DNA from: Syntrophus buswellii
GTDB taxonomy: Bacteria > Desulfobacterota > Syntrophia > Syntrophales > Syntrophaceae
Assembly: GCF_046097065.1 (NCBI RefSeq)
Contig: NZ_CP175563.1
Location: 930,001-994,000 of the forward strand
DNA: 64,000 nucleotides
Direction of reading: 5' to 3'
Below are positions 51,630 to 60,255 of this stretch, piece by piece. Both the position numbers and the translations under genes were made by a program. The notes under the pieces were generated by a model, which was not told where the DNA came from, made no database searches, and saw nothing but the letters and a program-made list of their open reading frames with translations. Within the stretch, counting starts at the first letter, position 1. Every line of letters starts with the position of its first letter.

Positions 51630-52677
51630 ACGGGTGGCCATTATCGGAGGCGGAGTGGCCGGCTTGGGCGCTGCCCTTTCCCTGGATCGATACGGGATTG
51701 AATCCATCATCATCGAGAAATCGCCGAATCTCGGCGGCAAGGTGACAGGATACGCCCAGCTGTTTCCCGACTTCAAGGACGGCAAGGCGCTGGTTGCGGA
51801 ATTGATCGACAAGGCCAGGAGGTCGCCGCGCATCAAGGTGTTGACGAATGCGTCCATCCGGACCATGGCGCGTCAAGACGGACGGTTTGAACTTGCCATG
51901 ACGAGCGGTGATGCCGTCTGTGCGGACGCCGTGATCCTCACCTGCGGATTCGAGGTATTCGATGCACGAAAGCAGGGCGAGTACGGATACGGGGTGTATC
52001 CGAATGTCATCACCGCCCCGGAATTGGAGCTTTTTCTGGATCCGGAGGGGCCGACGAAGGGAAAGCTTCTTCGCCCGTCGGACGGCCAGCCGGCCCAGAG
52101 GGTGGCCATCGTTTTCTGCGTGGGGTCACGGAACAAGCGGCTGGGAAATCCCTACTGCTCCCGCATCTGCTGTTCATACAGCACCAAGCAGGCCATCGAA
52201 ATCATGGAGAGACACCCGGACGCAAATGTAACCTGCTTTTACATGGATATCAGGACTTACGGCAGGGGATTCGAAGAGATGTACCAGTATGCCCAGGAAC
52301 TGGGCGTGAAATACGTCCGGGGAAGGGTATCCGAGTGCAGTGCCCTGCCCAACGGGGACATTCAGGTTCGCGCGGAAAATACCCTCATGTGCAGGCCTGT
52401 TCAAGGGGCCTTTGATGTGGTTTCCTTGTCTGTGGGAATGGCCCCCTGTTCCGATGGGGCCCAGATTGCGGCCTGGCTCGGTCTGGAGCTCGATCCCTAT
52501 GGATTTTTCCAGGCGAAGGACGACTATCTGTCCCCTTACGAAACCCATCAGGAAGGGGTTTTTCTGGCAGGCAGCATCTCGGGGCTGAAGCCGATCCGGG
52601 ATTGCCTGTCAGACGGCTTCTCCGCCGGCGGAGAGGTCGCCCTGTACCTGCAGCGATTACATCAGGGCAGGGGATAA
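51622..52677 (+). CDS. Short HdrA-like flavoprotein
   Basis: The 351-residue protein has an FAD Rossmann motif (IIGGGVAGLGAA, about 7-18), EKSPNLGGKV and the HdrA-specific stretch FCVGSRNKRLGNPYCSRICC, then GVFLAGSISGLKPIRD for the FAD end. It lacks the ferredoxin domains and N-terminal region of methanogen HdrA. At about 350 residues it matches the compact HdrA of sulfur-oxidation sHdr complexes. Cysteines in PYCSRICC may bind a cluster. Confidence 0.87.
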   Translation: MDKRVAIIGGGVAGLGAALSLDRYGIESIIIEKSPNLGGKVTGYAQLFPDFKDGKALVAELIDKARRSPRIKVLTNASIRTMARQDGRFELAMTSGDAVCADAVILTCGFEVFDARKQGEYGYGVYPNVITAPELELFLDPEGPTKGKLLRPSDGQPAQRVAIVFCVGSRNKRLGNPYCSRICCSYSTKQAIEIMERHPDANVTCFYMDIRTYGRGFEEMYQYAQELGVKYVRGRVSECSALPNGDIQVRAENTLMCRPVQGAFDVVSLSVGMAPCSDGAQIAAWLGLELDPYGFFQAKDDYLSPYETHQEGVFLAGSISGLKPIRDCLSDGFSAGGEVALYLQRLHQGRG

Positions 52678-52689
52678 CCAGGGGATGTA

Positions 52690-53958
52690 ATGGCGAAGAC
52701 GGGGAGCGGGGAAAAAGGCCAGCCCGATTACGGATGGAGATTTCAGGGAAAGATCGTGCGTCTCTGTGAAGACCGATCTGTCCAAATGGATGAATCCTCT
52801 CATTTGATGGAGCGGGCGCTGCGCCAGATGAGCATGGAATATTTTGCCCTGGACCGCTGTCTCCAGTGTGGAATCTGTACGGAAGGCTGTCCGCACACGA
52901 AGCTCGAGACAAATGCCAGGTTTTCGCCCCGTTCCTTCATTCAGAAAGCCCGGTTGGGCCTGCTGGACCTTTCCGGCGAGGATTTGTGGCTGTGTACCCA
53001 GTGCGGGCAGTGCAAACTGATCTGCCCTTATGAAATCCCCTTTCTCGATGTCATGATCAGCCTGCGGAGCCTGGTGGTGGAGCAGGGAGCCGGCTATGTC
53101 CCGGCATCGATCAAGGGCGTTCTGTCCTCTTTGTCCTCGGCTGGGAACCCCTGGAAAGAAGACCAGAGCCAGCGTGGAGAGTGGCATGCCGATCGCGATC
53201 GTTCCGGAAACACTTCGGGACGGCAGGATGCGGTCATGCTTTTTGTCGGCTGTTTGCCATCCTATGACAAGCGTGCTCAAAAGATCGCAAGGGCGGCGGC
53301 GGAACTTCTTCAACGGGCCGGAGTGACATTCGATATCCTCGGTGAGGCCGAAGTCTGTTGCGGAGAGTCCGCATTGCGGGCAGGCGATCAGGGGACGTTT
53401 GAGCGCCTGAAGGCGATCAATACAAGGAACCTGGCTAAGGGGGGAGCGAAGCGGATTTATACCCTTTCACCCCATTGTTATGACGTCATGAAAAACAGGT
53501 ACGATGGCCTTGAAACGGGCGGATGCCAGGTTTATCCCTTCGTCATCCTTCTGCACGAATTGATTTCAAAGGGTGCCCTGCCGGTCCGGAACGGAGTTCA
53601 TAAGCGGGTTGCCTACCACGATCCCTGCCTCTTCAGCAAGCATCACTCCATCATCACAGAGCCCAGAGAGGTCCTGCGGAATATCCCGGGGATAGAGCTC
53701 GTTGAGATGGAGCATTCCGGGGAAAAGAGCTTTTGCTGCGGCGGAGGAGGAGGCGGAGTCTGGCGGGATACCGCCAGGGGTGAGCGGCTTGCGGAAATCA
53801 GGCTGGAAGAGGCCTTGAAGACGGGTGCGGACATTCTGGCAACGGCGTGCCCTTACTGTCTGGCCATGCTGGAAGAAAGCGCCAGGGGGGAAGAAAGGTA
53901 TCAGGATCTTAAAGTGATGGATCTTTGTGAACTGCTGAGAGAAGGGGTGTTTTCATGA
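52690..53958 (+). CDS. Fused HdrC-HdrB (HdrD/GlcF-like) Fe-S protein
   Basis: The 422-residue protein has two N-terminal ferredoxin motifs (CLQCGICTEGCP and CTQCGQCKLICP) followed by two CCG modules. The first has CCGES, the second HDPCLFS, FCCGGGGGG and CPYCL. It thus carries HdrC and HdrB functions in one chain, like HdrD. With the upstream C, B and A genes it gives the C1-B1-A-C2-B2 content of sHdr complexes. It starts 12 bases after the HdrA-like stop. Confidence 0.87.
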   Translation: MAKTGSGEKGQPDYGWRFQGKIVRLCEDRSVQMDESSHLMERALRQMSMEYFALDRCLQCGICTEGCPHTKLETNARFSPRSFIQKARLGLLDLSGEDLWLCTQCGQCKLICPYEIPFLDVMISLRSLVVEQGAGYVPASIKGVLSSLSSAGNPWKEDQSQRGEWHADRDRSGNTSGRQDAVMLFVGCLPSYDKRAQKIARAAAELLQRAGVTFDILGEAEVCCGESALRAGDQGTFERLKAINTRNLAKGGAKRIYTLSPHCYDVMKNRYDGLETGGCQVYPFVILLHELISKGALPVRNGVHKRVAYHDPCLFSKHHSIITEPREVLRNIPGIELVEMEHSGEKSFCCGGGGGGVWRDTARGERLAEIRLEEALKTGADILATACPYCLAMLEESARGEERYQDLKVMDLCELLREGVFS

Positions 53959-54779
53959 AAATCATCGATGCCAGGGTAAGGATGCGCACGGACCTGATGC
54001 TCAAGCCGTGGACGACGGAGTTGAAGCCCTATTACCGGGATTATGTTTCCCTTTACAAAATGAAATCCAGGCTGAGTGTCATGCCGGTTGAGGAGCAATT
54101 TTCCTATGCGGAGCGTGCCGGAATTGAACGCATGGTGGTTTGCGGGATGGGTGACGCTGAAAATGAACACGTCCTGGAATTATCCAGAAGGTACGACAGG
54201 GTTATTCCCGTGGCCGGTGTCAGCGTGGAGATCGGTATCCGCCACGCGTTGAGAGATATCAGCAAATACAAGGAGCAGGGGATTGCCGCCATCCAGGTCA
54301 CACCGCACATCCATAAGAGGGATGTCCACGACCGGCATATGTATCCCGTCTACGGCCTTTGTGAACTGATGAAGATTCCTGTCATCGTGCATGGCTCTGT
54401 TCATTTCTGGCGCGGCTCCTATATGTGGCATGGCCAGCCGCAGTACATCGATGAAGTGGCCGTGGATTTCCCTGAACTGAAAATGATCGTCTCCCACGGG
54501 GGAAACGGTTTTGGCCCTCCCATGCTGGCTGTCGCTCAAAGGCACCCCAATATCTACCTGGAATTCAGCGCCCTCAATCCCATCTACATGGCGCCGGAGT
54601 TCCTGTATGCAGCCAACTCCTATCTGCGCGGCAAATGCCTGTTCGGGACGGATTATCCCCTGGTTGACTTTGAAGTGGCTGTTCAGCGCTGGAAGAAAGT
54701 GCTCCAGGAGAGGACGCAGGAGCTATTTTTCCACCAGAATGTTCTGGATGCATTATACGGCGAACCGGTTCCCTTCTGA
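53955..54779 (+). CDS. Amidohydrolase-superfamily protein (ACMSD/TIM-barrel type)
   Basis: The 274-residue protein fits the amidohydrolase_2 (ACMSD-like) barrel: IPVIVHGSVHF, MIVSHGGNG and the late GTDYPL with a metal-ligand Asp. The N-terminal HxH of the family is replaced (IIDARVRM), so the usual metal site is incomplete. The start overlaps the HdrC-B stop (ATGA), which ties it to the Hdr-like complex. It may process a product of the complex; that is speculation. Confidence 0.78.
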   Translation: MKIIDARVRMRTDLMLKPWTTELKPYYRDYVSLYKMKSRLSVMPVEEQFSYAERAGIERMVVCGMGDAENEHVLELSRRYDRVIPVAGVSVEIGIRHALRDISKYKEQGIAAIQVTPHIHKRDVHDRHMYPVYGLCELMKIPVIVHGSVHFWRGSYMWHGQPQYIDEVAVDFPELKMIVSHGGNGFGPPMLAVAQRHPNIYLEFSALNPIYMAPEFLYAANSYLRGKCLFGTDYPLVDFEVAVQRWKKVLQERTQELFFHQNVLDALYGEPVPF

Positions 54780-54832
54780 ACATCGACGGGGACAGGGAAA
54801 CCGGGATCATAGTAATCCTGACGGAGGTAGAG

Positions 54833-55435
54833 ATGGAAACAGGAAAATACTGCGACATCGCGGAAGATTTTATTCATGGCGAACATTTCAAGTGCGGCTC
54901 CTTTGTGTGTATCGAACCGGATGTTGTTGTCGGGGATGATGTGAAGCTGGGGAATCACGTCGTCCTTAAAAGTGGGACGCGGTTCAAGAACCAGATCGAT
55001 TTTGCGGATTACTGCAAAACAACGGGACTGTGCATCATCGGGAACAACGTGAATGTCAGAACCGGCGCAACGATTTCCAAGTCGGTGATCGTTGAAGACA
55101 AGGCCTTCATCGGCCCCGGAATCATGACGAATCATACCCGGAACGTTGGGCACCAGAGGAGCATCGCAAAGGTCTTTCTGCTTACACGCATTGGATACGC
55201 CTCGATTATAGGCAGTACGGTATCCATAAGAGCCGGCATGACAATCTGCGCGAATGCGATTGTCGGCGCCGGTGCCGTTGTCGTGAAGGATCTGATGGAG
55301 CCGGGGGTGTACATGGGCTATCCAGCCGTAAAAACAGCTGAATTACCGGAAGGTTATTTTGTCCCGGGCGAGTCGGCGCCCTATATGTTTTCCCCTGACG
55401 ACATCAACAAGTATCTGCAGTACCTGAAAGTTTAG
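54833..55435 (+). CDS. Hexapeptide-repeat acyltransferase (LbH family)
   Basis: The 200-residue protein consists of hexapeptide repeats (SFVCIEPDVVVGDDVKLGNHV, ASIIGSTVSIRAGMTICANAIVGAGAVV), forming a left-handed beta-helix. It ends in a short charged tail. WbpD-like O- or N-acetylation of a sugar is the usual role. Asn-His (TNHTRNVGH) may supply the catalytic His. Confidence 0.85.
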   Translation: METGKYCDIAEDFIHGEHFKCGSFVCIEPDVVVGDDVKLGNHVVLKSGTRFKNQIDFADYCKTTGLCIIGNNVNVRTGATISKSVIVEDKAFIGPGIMTNHTRNVGHQRSIAKVFLLTRIGYASIIGSTVSIRAGMTICANAIVGAGAVVVKDLMEPGVYMGYPAVKTAELPEGYFVPGESAPYMFSPDDINKYLQYLKV

Positions 55436-55458
55436 GGGGGGAGCGTCATTCTGGAACA

Positions 55459-56598
55459 ATGAAGCTGAAGACGCGGGAGTATCAGCGCGGCGACGAACAC
55501 AACATCAATAAATTGTATAAACTCGTCGCGAATATAGACCGGAATCAATCCGAATATGACTGGGAGTGGATCCATACGTGGGATGGTCCGGGTTTTGTCA
55601 GGCTCATGTTTGACGAGGACCGAGCGGAGGGGGATCAACTGGTGGCCCAGTACAGCCTGATCCCCACGCCCTTCAGCGTCTGGGGAAAACCCTTCCTTGC
55701 CGGAAAAACTGAAAATTGCATGTGCCATCCCGATTACCGGGGGAAGGGGATTTATTTCCCCCATGAAAAAAAATCCTTCGAAGAGGCCCGGCAGAGATTT
55801 CAGCTCTTTTTCACGACCGCGGGAAATGCGACGAAAGGTGCGCCGGGCGCGGTAAGGCGCAAACTCGGCTACATCGCCTTCGATTCCTGGGTCCAGTTTG
55901 CTTATGCCACAAACAGAGCCTATCTCGAAAAGACGGTCCAGACCCGACTTAAAAAGTATCTCCCCCCGGACTCGAACTTCCTGAAAACTCTGTCATCGGC
56001 CGTCTCACGGTTTGTTTACGCCTATTTCGCTCTGCATTCGAACAGAGTCGTACGCCATGACATACGATGGTACGGAAAAGAAGACGCTCCGCTTGCGGAT
56101 ATTGAACGCCTCTGGACGCGCAACAAAGCATCATACGGCGTCAGCATTGACCGGTCTCCTGCCTATCTTGAATGGCGCGTCAACAACAATCCCTACTATG
56201 AACATTTTTACCTCTGTGCGTACGAAAGCGGAAATCTTGCGGGGTACATCATCTTTTTCCGGGCTAAGAATAAAGTGATCCGCATTCTTGATATTCTGGC
56301 TGATAGCAAAGACGAAAGGATATTCGCTGATCTGCTACGCTCCCTTACCATTTACGCGAGAGAGCAGAAGGCCGATGCCGTTAAATGTACGACCACAAGG
56401 GGAAACAGGTTGCTGAGGAAGGTTTTTCGCCGAAACGGTTTTCTCCCGGACAATTCCGAGTACAAAAAAGTGTTCGAAAGCCGGAAAAGCGACCCCTTCA
56501 ATGTCTTTATTTCGGAAGAGCTCCAATCTCAGGATCGAATTTTCAAACCGTCCAACTGGTACATAACGGATCTGATCAAGGAAGGCAGGATACGATAA
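55459..56598 (+). CDS. GNAT-family acetyltransferase-like protein
   Basis: The 379-residue protein has a GNAT-type core (CMCHPDYRGKGIYFPHEKKSFEEAR) in the first third. A second GNAT-like half near the C-terminus (ILADSKDERIFADLLRSLTIYAREQKADAVKC, then FRRNGFLP) suggests a tandem GNAT. The substrate is unknown. Being next to an LbH acyltransferase, it may modify a polysaccharide. It is the last intact non-mobile gene before the insertion-sequence cluster. Confidence 0.75.
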   Translation: MKLKTREYQRGDEHNINKLYKLVANIDRNQSEYDWEWIHTWDGPGFVRLMFDEDRAEGDQLVAQYSLIPTPFSVWGKPFLAGKTENCMCHPDYRGKGIYFPHEKKSFEEARQRFQLFFTTAGNATKGAPGAVRRKLGYIAFDSWVQFAYATNRAYLEKTVQTRLKKYLPPDSNFLKTLSSAVSRFVYAYFALHSNRVVRHDIRWYGKEDAPLADIERLWTRNKASYGVSIDRSPAYLEWRVNNNPYYEHFYLCAYESGNLAGYIIFFRAKNKVIRILDILADSKDERIFADLLRSLTIYAREQKADAVKCTTTRGNRLLRKVFRRNGFLPDNSEYKKVFESRKSDPFNVFISEELQSQDRIFKPSNWYITDLIKEGRIR

Positions 56599-56898
56599 CT
56601 GATAAGGAGAGGGTTCCGAGACACTTCGCAAGAGCGGCAGATGCGCCGGGAACAAGAAACTTCTTGAATCGTTTGCATAAATGCAACTTGATGTATATGA
56701 TGAATATCTTTTTTTTCAAATGTCCAGCGAATTCGGATCATTCTGATTTCGAAACCTTTGCACAACTCAAAAAGTAAGTTTTGAAATTTCTGGTAAAAAA
56801 AGCACTTATAAATTTAAATAACTACTCGATAATACTTGAATATTACCGATATTTATGCTAATTCACCGGTTAAATTCAATCCTTTGAAGGAGACCGGC
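56599..56898. other. Intergenic region with an orphan activator site
   Basis: There is no gene in these about 300 AT-rich bases. They hold a perfect TTGCA-N4-TGCAA site (56,673-56,686). The left end of the IS5-family element must lie in the right part, but I cannot place its terminal repeat. No -24/-12 element with correct spacing follows. Confidence 0.5.
56673..56686. promoter_or_regulatory. Orphan putative activator site
   Basis: TTGCA-TAAA-TGCAA is a perfect copy of the site found upstream of the sigma54-type promoters. Downstream lies only the IS cluster, so its former target gene may have been displaced. Confidence 0.5.
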
Positions 56899-57589
56899 AT
56901 GTCATTCAAGAAGTATGATTCTCAACCCTCGTTTTTCGACCTGGAATTAAAGCAATCCTTCGGAAATTCAAGAACACAAAAATTTCTCATCGAAGTAATG
57001 GATGCAATCAACTGGAAACCCGTCAGCGCCATTTTGACTGAACACTATCCGGTGGGCAAGTCGGAATTTGGAAACAAGGCCTACCACCCTTTAATGTTGA
57101 TGAAAGCGCTTCTCCTGCAAAAATGGTTTGGAATCAAATCAGATCCTGAATTGGAAAACCAGATCAACGATCGCCTGTCCTTCAAAGCCTTTATCGGCTT
57201 ACCTTTCAGTGAACCTTCCCCCGATCATTCGATAATCTGCCGATTCCGGGAAAGGATCGGAAAAGCAGGGCTGGAAAATATTTTCCATGAACTTATGGAA
57301 CAATTCAATCATTTGGGCTTTTCCATCGAATCCGGGATGGCCGTGGATGCCCGGATTATCCGTTCGGCCAGCCGTCCCGTTAGCAACAACAAACTCAACG
57401 AGTTGAAGGATAAACGTGGAAAGTCCCAAAAGAAACCCCGCTTCCAGCGGGATCTTGAATCCGACTGGACGGTGAAGAACAAGAAGCCTTTCTTCGGGAT
57501 GAAAGAGCATGCCTCCATCGATGTGGGAAGCGGCCTTGTCTTGTCCGCCTCCGTTTCCAAAGCCTCCGATAATGATACGAAACATTTCA

Positions 57590-58903
57590 GGTTCATCCGA
57601 CTAAAGCATACTTGGCTTCATGAATGGCCATGATTTTAAGTTTGAAGAATTCGATATCCCGGAACCCATAGGCCATCCGTTTCATGGTTTTGATTTTGTT
57701 GTTTGTGCCTTCCAATGGAGCCGACGAGATGCGGTAATCATAATAAGAGAGGATACCGGATTGAAATGCAGCAAGTGACTTTGCAAACTTTTTCAACATT
57801 TTGATCCCGGAAGTTTCCGCCCTCTTGATCCAATCAACCAATACAAGCCGTGCTTTTTCCTTGGTTGGCTGGAACCAGACCTGTCGGAGATCTTCTTTCA
57901 GGTAATAGGCGCATGAAAGGGGCTGGTTTAGCTGAAGGGCATCGTTCAAGCGGGCCCTTTCACCTTTGGATGAAGAAAGATTTTCCGGATTTTTCAGGAG
58001 AAGCCAGCGGGTACCCTTCAGGACTTTCTTCTGAAGGAGATCTTTTGCCTCCCGATAAAGGTCTCTTCTTAGCCCGGACAATTTGTCGTTGAAGAGCTTG
58101 ATGACATGAAAATGGTCGAAAACAATCGTCGCTTTCTGAAGATGAGTCGATACAGCGCTGATATAAGCGGGAGACATATCCATGGCAACGGCTTCAATCT
58201 TGGCTTTGGCACGTTTGACCTTTTTCCAGAAAGAGTCAAGCGCATCGGCTCCCTTGCCATCACCGGCATAGACGATCGTCCCTTTGGTCATATCCAAAAC
58301 AACGGTCAGATACCGATGCCCCTTGCGAATCGAGATCTCATCGATGGCAATTCTCCGAAGATCCTTCAGGCAGGGTCTGGAAAACCTCTTCATCAAATCT
58401 CGTTTCTGAATTTCCTTGATCACGTCCCAGGATACCGACAGATGTCCAGCTACATCCCGGATCGTCATGTGTTTCGACAATTCCAAGGCATATCGCTCAA
58501 AAGCACGGGTGCAAGAAAACCGGGGATCAGCAAATCCCAGCGACACTTGACGAATAGTACCGCAACGAAGGCACCCTACACGCTGAACATCAAGATCGAA
58601 AAACACGTTTTTGAAACCGATAGGAATGCTTCGGAACCGTCTCCTTGTCGTTCCCCGCATGATGACCTTCCTGCTTCTACAGACCGGACAACGAAGTTTG
58701 CTCCTTTTGTGGCGTATGGTGAACGTGATACTTCTTCCCTCATATCGCGTCCTGACATAATCGTAGCCGATAAGGCCGAATCCATGGTAAAGAAGACTCG
58801 TGGACATGCTTCCCCTCCGTTAATTGGAAATCTTCGAACAATTTCCTCATGGGGTGTATGTCCATTTTTTTCAATATGAATGTACGCATCGACCGGATGA
58901 ACC
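57590..58903 (-). mobile_element. ISL3-family insertion sequence, complete (1,314 bp)
   Basis: The ends GGTTCATCCG and CGGATGAACC are inverted repeats, with weaker similarity continuing inward. The flanks are ACATTTCA (57,582-57,589) and ACATTTCT (58,904-58,911), an 8-base target duplication with one difference, as expected for ISL3. One transposase gene fills the element. It inserted in the IS5-family transposase gene. Confidence 0.9.
57593..58807 (-). CDS. ISL3-family transposase
   Basis: The 404-residue protein has an N-terminal zinc-finger pair (CPVCRSRK and CLRCGTI), a helix-turn-helix, and the ISL3 DDE core: AIDEISIRKGHRYLT, DMSPAYISAV, FDHFHVIKL and APLEGTNNKIKTMKR. The stop codon lies inside the terminal inverted repeat. 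It looks intact. Confidence 0.93.
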   Translation of the reverse strand: MSTSLLYHGFGLIGYDYVRTRYEGRSITFTIRHKRSKLRCPVCRSRKVIMRGTTRRRFRSIPIGFKNVFFDLDVQRVGCLRCGTIRQVSLGFADPRFSCTRAFERYALELSKHMTIRDVAGHLSVSWDVIKEIQKRDLMKRFSRPCLKDLRRIAIDEISIRKGHRYLTVVLDMTKGTIVYAGDGKGADALDSFWKKVKRAKAKIEAVAMDMSPAYISAVSTHLQKATIVFDHFHVIKLFNDKLSGLRRDLYREAKDLLQKKVLKGTRWLLLKNPENLSSSKGERARLNDALQLNQPLSCAYYLKEDLRQVWFQPTKEKARLVLVDWIKRAETSGIKMLKKFAKSLAAFQSGILSYYDYRISSAPLEGTNNKIKTMKRMAYGFRDIEFFKLKIMAIHEAKYALVG

Positions 58904-59243
58904 ACATTTCTCTTATGTTGTGTTCAAAAGCCTTCATGGAAAGGAATATTCTCCAAATGTTTACGCCGACAAAGGATATTGCAGCGAGGCAAATCGCGAC
59001 TTCCTGAACATGAATGGTATGGGTGACGGAATCATGCGAAAGAACCAGATTAACGCAACCCTTACAGAAAATGAGATCAAGCGGAACAAGAAAATCTCCA
59101 AAGTTCGGTACAAGATCGAGCAGTATTTCGGGATCACCGAAAAATACCATGGGGCGGGAAAGGCCCGCTTTACCTCTCTCTTCAAGGAGGGCTGGGATCA
59201 CCTCTGCGGGGCCATGGCCTTCAATATCAAAAGAGTGGTTCTA

Positions 59244-60227
59244 GGAGTCTGTCGGACTTTCCGACGTAATATGATATAATCGCTCATCTTTGAATGCAGG
59301 AGTATAACGGATGAGCGCCAATTTTATTCAATGTGATCGAAGGACGTTTTTTTTGCTTCCGCCGTCAATTGATGACTGGCTTCCTGACGGTCACCTTGCC
59401 CGGTTTGTGGTTGAGATTGTAGCCCAGCTCAACCTTCGTTCTTTGAGGGATTCCTATGCCGGTCGCGGTTCACAAGCGCACAGTCCGGCAATGCTGACAG
59501 CACTTTTATTTTACGGTTATGCCACAGGTGTTTTCTCCAGCCGCAAACTGGAGCGCAGCACCTATGATTCGGTGGCTTTCCGGTACATAGCAGCCAACAC
59601 GCATCCGGACCATGATACGATTGCCAGTTTTCGGCGACGCTTTCTGAAAGAATTGTCCGAAATGTTCGTTCAGATCCTGATGATTGCCCGCCAGATGGGC
59701 GTGCTTAAACTCGGGAAAGTCAGTCTTGACGGCAGCAAGATCAAAGCGAACGCTTCCCGGCATCGGGCATTGAGCTATGGTCACGCCTGCAAGCTGGAGG
59801 CACAGATTAAAGCCGAAGTCGCTGAACTGCTCAAGAAGGCGGAAGCTGCGGATCGTTCCGACCTTCCCGATGGACTGAGCATTCCCGAGGAGCTTGAGCG
59901 CCGGGGAAAACGCCTGGCGGCCATTGCTGCGGCCAAGGCAGAAATCGAACGGCGCGCGGCAGAGCGTCATGCGCGTGAGCAAGCCGCCTACGAGGAAAAG
60001 ATTGCCCGGCGCATCAAGAAGGAACAGGAAACCGGCAAGAAACCCCGAGGCAAACAGCCAAAGCCGCCGGTGTCCGGCCCGCGTTCCAGTGATCAGGTCA
60101 ATCTGACCGACGAAGAATCCCGGATCATGCCCGCTTCCGGTGGAGGATTCGAGCAGGGATACAATGCCCAGGCGGTTGCCGACACGACATCCAAACTCAT
60201 CATTTCCGCTCATGTCACACAGCACCC
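59244..60227 (+). mobile_element. IS1182-family element, truncated at its right end
   Basis: The left end is taken at GGAGTCTGTCGGACTTT, which contains a small inverted repeat (GTCGGA/TCCGAC). It abuts the broken end of the IS5-family transposase. The right part was removed where the IS701-family element begins. Confidence 0.6.
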
Positions 60228-60255
60228 TAACACTACAACGACATATAATATTTGA
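59311..60255 (+). pseudogene. IS1182-family transposase, C-terminally truncated
   Basis: The 314 visible residues include the family's N-terminal block (CDRRTFFLLPPSIDDWLPDGHLARFVVEI), HPDHDTIASFRRRF and LDGSKIKANAS with the first catalytic Asp. The Ala/Lys/Glu-rich linker (AELLKKAEAADRSDLP) is typical. After HVTQHPN the native sequence ends at the IS701 boundary, and the last residues and stop come from the IS701 end. The DDE core is incomplete, so the protein is inactive. Confidence 0.88.

Larger units (their letters stand above)
56899..59243 (+). pseudogene. IS5-family transposase, interrupted by ISL3 and cut at the 3' end
   Basis: The N-terminal part (56,899-57,589) and C-terminal part (58,904-59,243) read as one IS5-type DDE transposase once the ISL3 element and one copy of its 8-base duplication are removed. 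The join gives KHFSYVVFKSL in frame, then NVYADKGY. Features include AVDARII, EHASIDVG and YFGITEKYHG (catalytic Glu region). The 3' end stops after KRVVL, where the IS1182 element begins. The ATG follows GAAGGAGACC. Confidence 0.85.

Noticed and set aside
56790..56806. TGGTAAAAAAAGC before the IS5-family gene as a sigma54 promoter for the orphan activator site
   Set aside because: The GG-GC spacing is 8 instead of 10.
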